Notes under the pieces: generated by a model
Told to the model about the DNA's origin: nothing
Seen by the model: the letters and a program-made list of their open reading frames with translations, nothing else
Database searches by the model: none
Made by a program: the position numbers and the translations under genes
In this document: positions 54,549 to 63,932 of the stretch, one piece after another
Numbering within the stretch: position 1 is the stretch's first letter
How the letters are laid out: each line of letters begins with the position of its first letter
Assembly: GCF_000024725.1 (NCBI RefSeq)
Contig: NC_013960.1
Span: 890,261 to 954,260 of the forward strand
From: Nitrosococcus halophilus Nc 4
GTDB lineage: Bacteria > Pseudomonadota > Gammaproteobacteria > Nitrosococcales > Nitrosococcaceae
Direction: 5' to 3'
Length of the DNA stretch: 64,000 bases

Positions 54549-55286
54549 ATGGGAAGAAAACTATTAGGCTTTCTGTTAACAGGGGTGTTGGTAACCTTTG
54601 CTTTCTCCGCGGTTGGGGACGAAGAGAAGGAGGCGGTTCGGGCATCCCTACAAAAGTGGGCACCGGGGGTGCAGCCCCAGAGTATCAAAGCCGCGCCTAT
54701 TCCTGGCATTTATGAGGTGGTGGTAGAGGGACAGGTCTTTTATATCAGCCAGGATGGCCGCTACGCCATGCAAGGGCAGCTGCTTGATCTAGCGAATCGA
54801 ACCAACCTGACCGAGGAACGGCTGAAGGTGATGCGGGCTGCGGCCATTGATGGTCTCGATGAGCAAAATATGATTGTGTTTGGGCCTGAGCAGGCAAAGC
54901 ACACGGTGAACATCTTTACCGATATTGATTGCGGTTACTGCCGCCAATTGCACCGGCATATCGACGAATACAATGAATTGGGGATCAAAATCCGCTACCT
55001 TGCTTTTCCCCGTGCCGGTATTGGTTCTTCATCCTATGACAAAGCGGTAGAGGTATGGTGTGCCAAGGATCGCCACCAGGCCATGACTCAGGCCAAAGCG
55101 GGCAAGCCGGTGGAGAATACCGCTAAGTGCAATAATCCCGTGGCTGAGCAATTCAATCTCGGTCAATCCCTAGGAGTCAATGCTACCCCCACTTTGATTC
55201 TGGAAGATGGTTCCACCTTACCAGGGCTTGTCCGTCCCCAGAATCTGGTTAATATCTTGGAGCGAAAAATAGCGGCTCATCCTTAA
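54549..55286 (+). CDS. dsbC: Thiol:disulfide isomerase DsbC
   Basis: A periplasmic disulfide isomerase and chaperone that corrects wrong disulfides. The signal peptide (LLGFLLTGVLVTFAFSAVG) is followed by an N-terminal dimerisation domain, then a thioredoxin domain with CGYC in DIDCGYCRQLHRH and the cis-Pro segment NATPTLIL. A second Cys pair (CNNP; WCAKD) matches the structural disulfide. At 245 residues the length is normal. Confidence 0.93.
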   Translation: MGRKLLGFLLTGVLVTFAFSAVGDEEKEAVRASLQKWAPGVQPQSIKAAPIPGIYEVVVEGQVFYISQDGRYAMQGQLLDLANRTNLTEERLKVMRAAAIDGLDEQNMIVFGPEQAKHTVNIFTDIDCGYCRQLHRHIDEYNELGIKIRYLAFPRAGIGSSSYDKAVEVWCAKDRHQAMTQAKAGKPVENTAKCNNPVAEQFNLGQSLGVNATPTLILEDGSTLPGLVRPQNLVNILERKIAAHP

Positions 55287-55296
55287 GTTTAAGTAA

Positions 55297-56052
55297 TTAA
55301 GCAGGGAGATGATGGTTGAAGTGGGGTTCCGATATCTGGGGATCAAGAAAGTAAAAACCCTCCCCAGTGCAGGTTAGTATGCTCTTCCCTCGGTCCCAAT
55401 CGCCCAACACGATGCGTTGCTTGGGATGGCCATCCACGGAAAAGTGGTGTACTGCCGGACGGTGGGTATGGCCATGGATGAGTCGTTTGGCCCCGTGGGT
55501 CTGAAGGGCTGCTTCAACCGCAGCTTGATTGACATCCATGATGGCTAAGGGTTGTTGTTGGGTATGGGTCTGGCTCCGACGGCGCAGGTGCCGAGCAATG
55601 GCGCAGCGCCAGGATTTAGGCAGCGCCAGATAGGTTCGGAGGAACAGGGGCCGGCGCAGCCGAGCCCGGGCTTTTTGGTAGGCCACATCATCAGTGCAGA
55701 GCATGTCCCCGTGGGTTAACAGGGTAGAAACTCCGTACAGGTCGATGAGAGTAGGGTCTTGCAGGATCCGGCAACCGCTTGCTTGAGCAAAGGCCCGACC
55801 GACTAGAAAATCGCGATTTCCAGGGATGAAATAAAGGTTAAGCCCTGCCTCGGAGAGGCGACGGAGGGCCTGGGTAATGGCCAAGCCCTCCGTGGTGGGT
55901 GCGTCGTCTCCAATCCAATAGTCAAACAGATCGCCTAGGATATAGAGGGTTTCCCCATGAGGTGCCTCTTGGGAGAGAAACTCTAAGGCCTGGGATTGAA
56001 TCTCGGCCTTGTTCGATCCTAGGTGGAGATCGGAAATAAAAAATGTAGCCAC
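55297..56052 (-). CDS. lpxH: UDP-2,3-diacylglucosamine diphosphatase LpxH
   Basis: Makes lipid X in lipid A biosynthesis. The metallophosphatase motifs are all visible: ISDLHLGSN, LGDLFDYWIGDD, PGNRDFLVG, LTHGDMLCTDD, HGHTHRP. The 251-residue length is slightly more than in E. coli. It converges with dsbC and lies downstream of the cyclophilin gene, a common pairing. Confidence 0.95.
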   Translation of the reverse strand: MATFFISDLHLGSNKAEIQSQALEFLSQEAPHGETLYILGDLFDYWIGDDAPTTEGLAITQALRRLSEAGLNLYFIPGNRDFLVGRAFAQASGCRILQDPTLIDLYGVSTLLTHGDMLCTDDVAYQKARARLRRPLFLRTYLALPKSWRCAIARHLRRRSQTHTQQQPLAIMDVNQAAVEAALQTHGAKRLIHGHTHRPAVHHFSVDGHPKQRIVLGDWDRGKSILTCTGEGFYFLDPQISEPHFNHHLPA

Positions 56053-56067
56053 GTAGCCCTTGAATTA

Positions 56068-56661
56068 TCAATCGGCTACAATAGTGGCTTGTTCGATGAT
56101 CACCGGTTCCAATGGCACGTCCCGGTGGTGTCCCTTGGCGCCGGTTTTTACTTCCTTGATGGTATTGACCACCTCCATGCCTTCCACAACCCGGCCAAAA
56201 ACGGCATATCCCCAGCCTTGGCGGTCCTTGCTGCGATGATTGAGGAAATCATTGTCGGCGACATTAATAAAGAACTGCGCGGTTGCTGAATGGGGATCAG
56301 AGGTACGCGCCATGGCGAGAGTCCCTTCTTCGTTCTTAAGCCCGTTATCCGCTTCATTTTGTATAGGGGAATGGGTTGGCTTGGGCTTAAAATCGGTATC
56401 GAAACCGCCACCCTGGATCATGAAATTATCAATCACCCGGTGAAATAAGGTGTTATCGTAAAAGCCTTCGCTGACATAGCGGAGAAAATTTTCTACTGAA
56501 ACAGGGGCCTTTTCTCGGTTGAGCTCGACCGTAATATTGCCGAAATTGGTTTGCAGTTTAACCCGGGGCTGCTTTTGGGCAGTCGCACCGCCGCCAGCTT
56601 CGGCTGCCAAGGTAAATACACCGAGTAAAAGGAAAGCAAGAGTTTTTTGGGAAGCATACAT
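56068..56661 (-). CDS. ppiA: Periplasmic cyclophilin-type peptidyl-prolyl isomerase
   Basis: Catalyses cis-trans isomerisation of prolyl bonds in exported proteins. A signal peptide ([18 protein letters not shown]) precedes the cyclophilin fold, with catalytic [33 protein letters not shown] and [15 protein letters not shown]. At 197 residues the length is that of PpiA. It is close upstream of lpxH on the same strand and divergent from gltX. Confidence 0.92.
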   Translation of the reverse strand: MYASQKTLAFLLLGVFTLAAEAGGGATAQKQPRVKLQTNFGNITVELNREKAPVSVENFLRYVSEGFYDNTLFHRVIDNFMIQGGGFDTDFKPKPTHSPIQNEADNGLKNEEGTLAMARTSDPHSATAQFFINVADNDFLNHRSKDRQGWGYAVFGRVVEGMEVVNTIKEVKTGAKGHHRDVPLEPVIIEQATIVAD

Positions 56662-56809
56662 ATGAGCAGGCCTATATATTCAAGGTTGAACATTTCAATT
56701 CAATCAAATTTCAGTCAGCGGTTATACTACGCGAATATCCCTATGGTGAGCAAAATCCCGCATCAAGAACTTTTGTGGCAGATCGGTTTTTCTATTACTA
56801 TGCCGTGTC

Positions 56810-58237
56810 ATGACTAAACTCAAGACTCGTTTTGCCCCTAGTCCCAGCGGTTTGTTGCACTTAGGAAATGTGCGCACCGCTTTGTTTAATGCCTTACTGG
56901 CCCGTCGTAGCCAGGGCATATTCCTATTGCGGATTGAAGATACGGATCAAGAACGGAGCGCTGAGGAATATGTGGAAGCGCTCATGGAAGATTTGCGCTG
57001 GTTGGGTTTAGGGTGGCAGGAAGGGCCGGAAGTAGAGGGAGAAGTCGGACCTTACCGGCAGTCTCAGCGGGAGCCCATTTATCGAGCCTATTTCCAGCGC
57101 TTGGAGGCTGAGGAGTTAGCCTATCCTTGCTTTTGCTCCCCGGAGGATTTAGAGCGGGTGCGCAAACGACAGTTGGCGGCAGGCCAAGCACCCCGCTATC
57201 CGGGCACCTGCGCTCGGCTGGCTCCAGAAGAAGTGGAAAGGAAACTGGCTGCGGGCTTAAAGCCTACCCTGCGCTTTCGCGTGCCGCTCTTGGCCACGGT
57301 TGAATTCGAGGATTTGGTCCGGGGTCCTCAACGCTTTGCGACGGGTGATATTGGCGACTTTATCATCCGGCGCGCCGATGGTTCGCCGGCGTTCTTTTTC
57401 AGCAATGCTTTGGACGATGCCTTGATGGGAGTGACCCATGTTCTGCGGGGGGAAGATCACTTAACCAATACGCCTCGTCAAATCCTGTTACTCCAGGCCT
57501 TGGGGTTGCCGGTTCCCCGCTATGGGCATATTGCCATGATTGTGGGCAACGACGGGGCGCCCCTGTCCAAGCGTCACGGCAGCCGCAGCGTTCGGGAGTT
57601 GCGAGAAACCGGTTATCTGCCTGAGGCATTGTGCAATTATCTGGCCCGGCTAGGACACCATTATGAGGATACGGATTTTCTGGACTTGGATGCCCTGGCC
57701 GCAAAATTTGACTTAAACCGGCTTGGGCGGGCACCCGCTCGTTTTGACCTGCAACAACTACATCACTGGCAGCGGGAGGCTTTGGCCCACCAGGATCTTG
57801 ATACCTTCGGGCAGTGGTTAGCGCCAGTGGTCGCTCAGCAAGTCCCGGCTGATAAATACCAGGAATTTGTCGAGGCGGTACGGCCCAATGTAGTTTTGCC
57901 TGAAGACGCCCGCCATTGGGCGACGGTGCTGTTTGGGGAAGAGCTGGTGCTCAAGGAGCCTGTTCTCCCCGTCATCCAGGAAGCGGGTCCCACATTTTTT
58001 ACCCAGGCCTTGGTGGCCGTTGACAGTTGTGGTACTGATTTCAAAGCGCTCACCACCCAGCTAAAACAAACCACAGGGGCCAAAGGCAAGTCGCTTTTTC
58101 TTCCTTTGCGGGCCGCCCTCACTGGCGAGCTAGACGGCCCAGAACTGGCCCGTTTGCTCCCCTTGCTGGGGACGGGACGGCTACGGCAGCGGCTGCAGAA
58201 CTGTATGCACCCCGAGCGTTCGCTCACAACTTATTGA
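56810..58237 (+). CDS. gltX: Glutamyl-tRNA synthetase
   Basis: Charges tRNA-Glu. The HIGH-like motif is HLGNVRTALFN near residue 17, and the KMSKS-like motif is LSKRHGS. The zinc-binding cysteines typical of proteobacterial GltX are near CFCSPEDLER. The 475-residue length is normal. It starts at ATG 56810 after a non-coding 148-base stretch. Confidence 0.96.
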   Translation: MTKLKTRFAPSPSGLLHLGNVRTALFNALLARRSQGIFLLRIEDTDQERSAEEYVEALMEDLRWLGLGWQEGPEVEGEVGPYRQSQREPIYRAYFQRLEAEELAYPCFCSPEDLERVRKRQLAAGQAPRYPGTCARLAPEEVERKLAAGLKPTLRFRVPLLATVEFEDLVRGPQRFATGDIGDFIIRRADGSPAFFFSNALDDALMGVTHVLRGEDHLTNTPRQILLLQALGLPVPRYGHIAMIVGNDGAPLSKRHGSRSVRELRETGYLPEALCNYLARLGHHYEDTDFLDLDALAAKFDLNRLGRAPARFDLQQLHHWQREALAHQDLDTFGQWLAPVVAQQVPADKYQEFVEAVRPNVVLPEDARHWATVLFGEELVLKEPVLPVIQEAGPTFFTQALVAVDSCGTDFKALTTQLKQTTGAKGKSLFLPLRAALTGELDGPELARLLPLLGTGRLRQRLQNCMHPERSLTTY

Positions 58238-58344
58238 TAAATAAGATTCTTCCGTTCTTCTTTGGGGCATTGCTGCTTTGGCGCCAAAGTGCAGTACAAT
58301 TTATAGAAAATTGGTAGTTTGCTGAATATCTTAGGAAACCCCTT

Positions 58345-59799
58345 ATGCTGCGTATCTATAATAGCCTGACCAGGAGAAAAGAGGAGTTCGTTCCCATCGA
58401 ACCAGGCAAGGTGCGCATGTATGTGTGTGGCATGACGGTCTACGATCTGTGCCATGTGGGTCACGCCCGAGTCATGGTGGTTTTTGATGTGGTGGCCCGT
58501 TATCTGCGAGCCAGCGGATTTGAGGTAACCTATGTCCGGAACATCACTGATATCGACGACAAAATCATCCGCCGTGCCCATGAAAGGGGAGAGAACATTC
58601 AGGAACTGACTGCCCGTTACATTGAGGCCCTCCATGAAGATGCGGAAGGCCTCCAGATATTACCCCCGGATCGGGAGCCACGGGCCACGGAATCCATGGA
58701 GGCCATCATTGCCATGGTACAGCGGTTGCTGGAGCAGGGCTATGCCTATCAAGGGGAAAATGGAGATATCTACTATGATGTCAGCCATTTTGAAGGCTAT
58801 GGTGCCCTTTCTGGAAAGCAATTAGATGAATTACGGGCCGGCGAACGGGTGCAAGTCAGCGAAGCCAAAACCGATCCTTTGGATTTTGTTCTATGGAAGG
58901 CCGCCAAACCCAATGAGCCCGCCTGGGATTCTCCCTGGGGACCGGGACGTCCCGGTTGGCACATTGAGTGCTCGGCTATGTCCACCCAAGCACTAGGTCC
59001 TCATTTTGACATTCATGGAGGGGGTCAGGATTTGCAGTTTCCTCACCATGAGAACGAGATTGCCCAGAGTGAGGCGGCCACTGGCTGTAAATTTGTTAAC
59101 TATTGGATGCACAACGGCTTTGTGCGGGTGGATGATGAGAAAATGTCCAAATCCTTGGGCAATTTTTTCACTGTGCGTGAGGTTTTGGAACACTATCACC
59201 CCGAAGTGCTACGCTACTTTATTCTCTCTAGCCATTATCGCAGCCCTTTGAATTATACCGAGCAACAGCTAGAAACCGCCCAAGCTGCCGTTACCCGCTT
59301 ATATACAGCGCTGCGAGGGATGCCGGGGGAGGGGATCTCCATATCGGCTCAAGGGTCAGCACAAGAACTGGCCGAGGGGGATGATCCTTTTGTCCAACGC
59401 TTCTGTGAAGCTATGGACGATGATTTTAATACTCCCGAGGCCTTGGCCCTATTAAATGAAATCCGGCATGCTCTTAATCGTGCTCGCGAGGAGGGTGATA
59501 AGGATAAGGTGCAATATTTGGCAAGGTTATTGCCATCATTGGGTGCTATTTTAGGATTGCTAACCCAGGAGCCCGAGCAGTTTCTCCGCGATCCCCGACA
59601 GGCCGCTGCACCTAGCATTGTCTCAGCAGAGGGAGAAGCCGCCCTTTCCGATGGTGACATTGAGCAATTGATTGCCCAGCGGACCGCCGCCCGTAAAAAC
59701 AAAGACTGGGCGGCAGCGGACCACCTCCGTGATGTTCTGAAAAAACAGGGAATTACCCTGGAGGATACCCCGACGGGAACCCTCTGGCGGCGGGGCTAG
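58345..59799 (+). CDS. cysS: Cysteinyl-tRNA synthetase
   Basis: Charges tRNA-Cys. Class I motifs HVGHARVMV and KMSKSLGN are present. The zinc ligands of the site are Cys in CGMTVYD, Cys in ECSAMS, His-His-Glu-Asn-Glu in [12 protein letters not shown]. The 484-residue length is normal. It follows gltX by 107 bases, the frequent gltX-cysS arrangement, and converges on folD. Confidence 0.97.
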   Translation: MLRIYNSLTRRKEEFVPIEPGKVRMYVCGMTVYDLCHVGHARVMVVFDVVARYLRASGFEVTYVRNITDIDDKIIRRAHERGENIQELTARYIEALHEDAEGLQILPPDREPRATESMEAIIAMVQRLLEQGYAYQGENGDIYYDVSHFEGYGALSGKQLDELRAGERVQVSEAKTDPLDFVLWKAAKPNEPAWDSPWGPGRPGWHIECSAMSTQALGPHFDIHGGGQDLQFPHHENEIAQSEAATGCKFVNYWMHNGFVRVDDEKMSKSLGNFFTVREVLEHYHPEVLRYFILSSHYRSPLNYTEQQLETAQAAVTRLYTALRGMPGEGISISAQGSAQELAEGDDPFVQRFCEAMDDDFNTPEALALLNEIRHALNRAREEGDKDKVQYLARLLPSLGAILGLLTQEPEQFLRDPRQAAAPSIVSAEGEAALSDGDIEQLIAQRTAARKNKDWAAADHLRDVLKKQGITLEDTPTGTLWRRG

Positions 59800-59814
59800 C
59801 CCCAATAATTCGCG

Positions 59815-59915
59815 AAACCACCACAAAGGCACGAAAAACCCAAAGAAATCAAAAAACTTAAATATATTAAAATAGTTTACTTCCACCTTCGTGTTCTTTG
59901 TGTCTTGGTGGTGAA
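59815..59915. repeat. Inverted pair of CCACAAAGACACGAAG-type repeats between cysS and folD
   Basis: AACCACCACAAAGGCACGAA at about 59815 and, on the other strand, CACCACCAAGACACAAAGAA from about 59913 form an imperfect inverted repeat with an AT-rich loop. It lies in the convergent cysS/folD gap and may fold as a bidirectional terminator-like hairpin or MITE. A half copy occurs at 27544-27580. Confidence 0.6.
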
Positions 59916-59969
59916 AAATCTCGGCTAGAGCTTTCATACCGCCAGAGGCCGTTATTTGGGGGCGTAGGA

Positions 59970-60824
59970 TTAGTTATGCAGTTGCTCTGCGGCATAAAGG
60001 GTATTTTCCAGTAAGGTCGCTATGGTCATTGGACCTACTCCTCCCGGAACCGGCGTGATCCAAGCCGCCCGTTTGCGGGCCGCTTCAAATTCCACATCGC
60101 CGCTTAGGGTCCCGTCGGGTTGCCGAGTAAAGCCCACGTCAATAACCGTTGCCCCCGGTTTGATCCATTCCCCCTTGATTAAATGGGGTTTCCCAGCGGC
60201 GGCAACTAGAATATCCGCCTCTGAGACGTGCTTTAATAAATCCCGAGTCCAACGGTGGCAGACAGTCACTGTACAGCCAGCGAGTAATAGCTCCAGGACC
60301 ATGGGTCGTCCCACGATATTGGAAGCCCCCACCACGACCGCCTCTAAGCTCTTGAGATCTTGTTCTGTGGTTTTCAAAAGAGTAATGACCCCATGGGGCG
60401 TGCAGGGCCTAAGAAGGGGGAGGCGCAGAGTCAGCCGACCAATGTTGTAGGGATGGAAGCCATCCACATCTTTATCGGGATGGATCTGTTCGATGACTCG
60501 CTCGGGATCAATATGCTTTCCAAGGGGCAATTGAACCAAAATCCCATCTACGGTTGAATCCGCGTTTAATTGGTCAATCAGGGTTAGCAGCTGAGATTGG
60601 GTGGTATCTGCTGGCAGATCATAGGCCAAGGATTTGAAGCCCACCTCTTCACAGGCGCGCCGTTTGTTACGGACATAAGCCCGGGAGGCCGGATCGTTGC
60701 CAAGAAGTATCACCGTCAGTCCTGGAGGGCGCAGCCCAGCCGCAATCCTTTCTTGAACCCGTTTTTTGATATTTTGTCGAATGTTGGCGGCGATGGCTTT
60801 ACCGTCAAGGATTTTAGCGCTCAT
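59970..60824 (-). CDS. folD: Methylenetetrahydrofolate dehydrogenase/cyclohydrolase FolD
   Basis: A bifunctional enzyme of one-carbon metabolism. It has [29 protein letters not shown] with catalytic Lys, and [19 protein letters not shown]-binding residues lie in [12 protein letters not shown], and the C-terminus has [19 protein letters not shown]. At 284 residues the length is normal. It converges with cysS and lies upstream of two tRNA genes. Confidence 0.96.
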   Translation of the reverse strand: MSAKILDGKAIAANIRQNIKKRVQERIAAGLRPPGLTVILLGNDPASRAYVRNKRRACEEVGFKSLAYDLPADTTQSQLLTLIDQLNADSTVDGILVQLPLGKHIDPERVIEQIHPDKDVDGFHPYNIGRLTLRLPLLRPCTPHGVITLLKTTEQDLKSLEAVVVGASNIVGRPMVLELLLAGCTVTVCHRWTRDLLKHVSEADILVAAAGKPHLIKGEWIKPGATVIDVGFTRQPDGTLSGDVEFEAARKRAAWITPVPGGVGPMTIATLLENTLYAAEQLHN

Positions 60825-60996
60825 GAATGATCCTTATAATAATTCAGTAATAGAAAGCGTAATTTGTTATTATAATTCCTTAAGGGGAAGGGTCACTAAA
60901 TTACACAGTCAGACCCCCTGTAGAAACCCATTAAGGAAAGAAGGCGGGTAGAGATGCATTGACGCTTCGTCCGGCTCGCCTTAATATCAACAGTTT

Positions 60997-61073
60997 CGGG
61001 GTATAGCGCAGCCTGGTAGCGCATCTGCTTTGGGAGCAGAGGGTCGGGGGTTCAAATCCCTCTACCCCGACCA
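60997..61073 (+). tRNA. tRNA-Pro (anticodon TGG)
   Basis: A 77-base cloverleaf with acceptor CGGGGTA/TACCCCG, D-arm GCGCAGCCTGGTAGCGC, anticodon stem CTGCT/AGCAG around loop TTGGG..., anticodon TGG, T-arm GGGGGTTCAAATCCCTC, and encoded CCA. It serves CCN codons. Confidence 0.96.
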
Positions 61074-61132
61074 CTTTATACAAGGAGTGGTGCCTGTTGG
61101 CCCGTCTATGGGTTATAAGAGTGCCATTCCAT

Positions 61133-61209
61133 GCGCCCGTAGCTCATTCGGATAGAGCATCGGCCTTCTAAGCCGAGGGTAGTAGGTTCGAATCCTACCG
61201 GGCGCGCCA
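61133..61209 (+). tRNA. tRNA-Arg (anticodon TCT), probable integration site
   Basis: A 77-base cloverleaf with acceptor GCGCCCG/CGGGCGC, anticodon TCT within CTTCTAA, T-arm GTAGGTTCGAATCCTAC, and encoded CCA. The integrase remnant ends 22 bases after its 3' end, oriented toward it, a classical sign that this tRNA is the attachment site of the element that begins here. Confidence 0.96.
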
Positions 61210-61231
61210 TATAAATCAATAAGTTACCTGG

Positions 61232-61825
61232 TTATCCATTGGAAATGATTTCCATAACGTGACCAGATCGTGACTCACTATCAAGACGCCCCACAGCCGC
61301 TCGGACGTTCTCAGGCGCTAAATGGGCATAGCGCTCTGTCATCGCGATGGTGTGATGACCGAGTAGGTCTCTAACCTCCGCCAAAGGCACCCCGGCAGTC
61401 ACCAACCAAGCCGCGCAAGTGTGCCTTAGGTCGTGGACCCGGAAGTTCTCAATCCCGGCCCGCCGGCAGGCCGTTCTGAACCCGCCCCTGGCATGGATAT
61501 TTTTAACTCGTGTTCCGTCTGGATGGCAAAAGACCCAAGGAGTCTGGGGACAATGCTGTGCCCGGAACTTGAGCCGCCGCATTAGTGCGCTATGGGCGGT
61601 ATTGTTGATAGGCACCGAGCGGCGCTTACCGGCTTTTGTGTGCGTCCCTTCGAGTAAAATCAGACGGGCTTTCATGTTGACCCGCCGCCATTCCAACCCT
61701 AAAAGTTCGCCCTTTCGGCAGCCGGTATGAAGAGCCAATGTGATAAAGTCCGGCAAGTGCTGCGCCCGAGGATCTCTTCCAGCCTCGCGAATCAGCTTGC
61801 CGGCTTCTTCACGGGTATCCAGCGG
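61232..61825 (-). pseudogene. Tyrosine integrase, 5' part lost at an IS256 element
   Basis: The catalytic half of a phage-type integrase: Arg in HTGCRKGELLGLEW, Lys in TKAGKRRSVPIN, HDLRHTCAAWLVTAG with His-x2-Arg, LGHHTIAMTERYAHL with His and the Tyr nucleophile. The frame stays open back to the IS256 left end (61826), reading DTREEAGKLIREAGRDPRAQ, but the N-terminal DNA-binding domain is absent. The sequence beyond the element does not continue the protein, so the gene is broken. It was very likely the integrase of an island at tRNA-Arg. Confidence 0.88.
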
Positions 61826-63137
61826 GGGTGTACAAATAACTGTGTAACTGGTGATCTGTAATTAACAACAAGGAGAAAGCACTGATGACCAGTATTGAAA
61901 AAAAGACCGATGAGTTGCTGGATGAACTTCTGAAGGAGTGCAATAGCCCGAAAGAGGTTCTGGGCGAGCATGGGTTATTGAAGCAGCTGAGCAAGCGCTT
62001 GGTGGAGCGGGTTTTGGAGGCTGAGCTGACTGAGCACCTAGGGTACGCGCCCCATGCTCAGGAAGGTCGGGGCAGTGGCAACAGCCGCAACGGCAAGAGC
62101 AAGAAGCGGGTTCAGAGCGAGGCGGGGCAATTGGAAATCGAGGTGCCACGGGACCGCAATGGGAATTTTGAGCCGCAATTGGTCAAGAAACGTCAGCGTC
62201 GGCTGGAGGGCTTTGATGAGAAGGTGCTAGCGCTGTATGCCCGGGGGCTCTCGACCCGAGAGATTGAGGCGCAGCTGGAAGAGCTCTATGGGGTGGAGGT
62301 CTCCCCGGCGCTGATTTCCCAGGTGACCGATGCGGTGTTGGAGGAGGTGCGGGCCTGGCAAAGCCGGCCCCTATCGGCCGTCTATCCCATCCTATATTTT
62401 GATGCCTTGTTTGTGAAATCACGCCAGGAGGGCATGGTGAAAACGAAAGCAGTGTACTTAGCCCTGGGGGTCAATCTAGAGGGAGAGAAAGAGCTGTTAG
62501 GGATGTGGATGAGTGAAAACGAAGGGGCTAAATTCTGGCTGTCGGTATTCAATGAGCTGAAAAACCGGGGGGTCGAGGATTGCTTTATTGCCTGCGTGGA
62601 CGGGCTCAAGGGCCTGCCTGAGGCCATCGAGGCGGTGTTTCCACAGGCCCAGGTTCAGCTGTGCATCGTGCACAAGGTGCGCGGCTCGCTGAAGTATGTC
62701 CCCTGGAAACAGCGCCGGGCCGTGGCGGCCGACCTGCGGGCCATCTATGGCGCCGCGACCCTGGCCGAGGCCGAACAGGCCCTAGAGCGCTTCTCAGCGC
62801 GTTGGGATGAGACATGTCCGGCCATCAGCCCCAGCTGGCGGGCCGATTGGTCACGGCTGACGGTCTTCTTTGATTACCCACCCCAGATCCGGCGAGCCAT
62901 TTATACCACCAACGCCATCGAATCCTTGAACTATTCACTACGAAAAGTCTTGAAAAACCGGGGCGCTTTTCCCACGGATGAAGCCATTTTCAAGGTGCTC
63001 TATCTGGCCCTGAACAATATCACCAAAAAATGGACTCAACCCATTCGGGACTGGAAGGCCGCCCTCAATCAATTCGTCATCCTCTTCGCTGAGCGGATGC
63101 CCAAGTGAAAATTAGTTACACAAAAAACTTGACACCC
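61826..63137. mobile_element. IS256-family insertion sequence
   Basis: A roughly 1312-bp element. The left end GGGTGTACAAATAACTGTGT and the reverse complement of the right end GGGTGTCAAGTTTTTTGTGT are imperfect terminal inverted repeats. The flanking 8-bp sequences (TCCAGCGG and TCGGTTGC) do not match, so no target duplication is seen, suggesting a deletion or recombination next to the element after insertion. One transposase gene, plus strand. Confidence 0.9.
61885..63108 (+). CDS. IS256-family transposase
   Basis: A 407-residue DDE transposase of the mutator-like IS256 family. Marks are YFDALFVKSRQEG with the first Asp, DCFIACVDGLKGLPEAIEAVFPQA with the second Asp, QLCIVHKVRGSLKYVP with the C/H signature, and TTNAIESLNYSLRKVLKNRGAFPTDEA (in parts) with the Glu. 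The frame is intact, so the element may be active. Confidence 0.94.
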   Translation: MTSIEKKTDELLDELLKECNSPKEVLGEHGLLKQLSKRLVERVLEAELTEHLGYAPHAQEGRGSGNSRNGKSKKRVQSEAGQLEIEVPRDRNGNFEPQLVKKRQRRLEGFDEKVLALYARGLSTREIEAQLEELYGVEVSPALISQVTDAVLEEVRAWQSRPLSAVYPILYFDALFVKSRQEGMVKTKAVYLALGVNLEGEKELLGMWMSENEGAKFWLSVFNELKNRGVEDCFIACVDGLKGLPEAIEAVFPQAQVQLCIVHKVRGSLKYVPWKQRRAVAADLRAIYGAATLAEAEQALERFSARWDETCPAISPSWRADWSRLTVFFDYPPQIRRAIYTTNAIESLNYSLRKVLKNRGAFPTDEAIFKVLYLALNNITKKWTQPIRDWKAALNQFVILFAERMPK

Positions 63138-63445
63138 TCGGTTGCGGGTTAATCAGCGTGTTCTTGCCTGCGTGTCTGCGAATTTCTACGCCGCCGCAAC
63201 CTAAACGCTTTGCCCTTAATGTGTCCCCTGTGGAGACATTTGGGGCGTCGATAGGGAGAGATTACAACTTAGGTTGTCAATATGTCAACAACTAAAGTTG
63301 TAAATAATTACAAATTTATTTTCTAAGGCTCCACAGCATTACCGCGATATTAGCGGGAAAGCGGGACATTAGCGGGCTCACTCCAGCCGCTGCCATATCG
63401 GAAAAGGGAAGGGGATGAGGAGGTTAGAGGGAGTATATTGCCTAT
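63138..63445. other. Intergenic region upstream of hicA
   Basis: No convincing gene. The first 100 bases after the IS show no continuation of the integrase. It contains two tandem operator-like palindromes (63264-63301) described separately, then an AT-rich part before a GC-rich stretch. Confidence 0.6.
63264..63301. promoter_or_regulatory. Tandem palindromes, candidate operators
   Basis: Two near-palindromes, ACAACTTAGGTTGT at 63264-63277 and ACAACTAAAGTTGT at 63288-63301, lie 24 bases apart centre to centre, roughly two helical turns. This arrangement suggests binding sites for a dimeric repressor. The likely gene under control is hicA about 145 bases downstream, or a lost regulator of the island. 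Confidence 0.45.
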
Positions 63446-63712
63446 ATGCAATATATCGCCTACCATGATGATATGAAGACTAAATTGTTGGAGGCTGTTT
63501 GCAACAATCCCAAAGCGGTGCGGTTTGAGGATGCCTGCAAAGCTGCTGAGTATTTGGGATTTGCCCATAGGGGAGGTAAAGGCTCCCATCGTGTTTTTAA
63601 AAGGAAAGGCGAACCGGTACAGCTTAACTTCCAAAAGCGCCAAGGTTATATCCCGCCTTACCAAGCACGGCAGTTGATAGCGATGATCCAGAAATATGGA
63701 GGCGGCCTATGA
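63446..63712 (+). CDS. hicA: HicA-family mRNA interferase toxin
   Basis: An 88-residue toxin with a dsRBD-like fold. The catalytic GGKGSHRVFKRKG motif contains the active His. Either ATG 63446 or ATG 63473 (MKTKLLEAV) may start translation; an AGGGAG lies ahead of the first. It precedes hicB with a 4-base overlap, the usual toxin-first order. Confidence 0.93.
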   Translation: MQYIAYHDDMKTKLLEAVCNNPKAVRFEDACKAAEYLGFAHRGGKGSHRVFKRKGEPVQLNFQKRQGYIPPYQARQLIAMIQKYGGGL

Positions 63713-63918
63713 AGTATTTGATTGAGATTTTCTGGAGCGAGGAGGATGAAGGTTATATCGCGGTAGTTCCTGATCTTCCGGGCTGTAGCGCCTGGGGCGC
63801 CACCCCGGAGGAAGCTATTCGAGAAATTCAGGACGCGGCTGCCGCGTGGGTTGAGGCTTGTAGGAAGTCTGGAGATTCCATACCCGAGCCTGTCACCAAA
63901 ACCAGAAATGCAGCCTAA
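63709..63918 (+). CDS. hicB: HicB-family antitoxin
   Basis: A 69-residue antitoxin with the partial RNase H-like HicB fold: YLIEIFWSEEDEGYIAVVPDLPGCSAWGATPEEAIREIQDAAAAWVEAC (in parts). It lacks a C-terminal DNA-binding domain, so it is the short form of HicB. The ATG overlaps the hicA stop. It should neutralise HicA. Confidence 0.93.
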   Translation: MKYLIEIFWSEEDEGYIAVVPDLPGCSAWGATPEEAIREIQDAAAAWVEACRKSGDSIPEPVTKTRNAA

Positions 63919-63932
63919 TCAAAGCGTGATTT

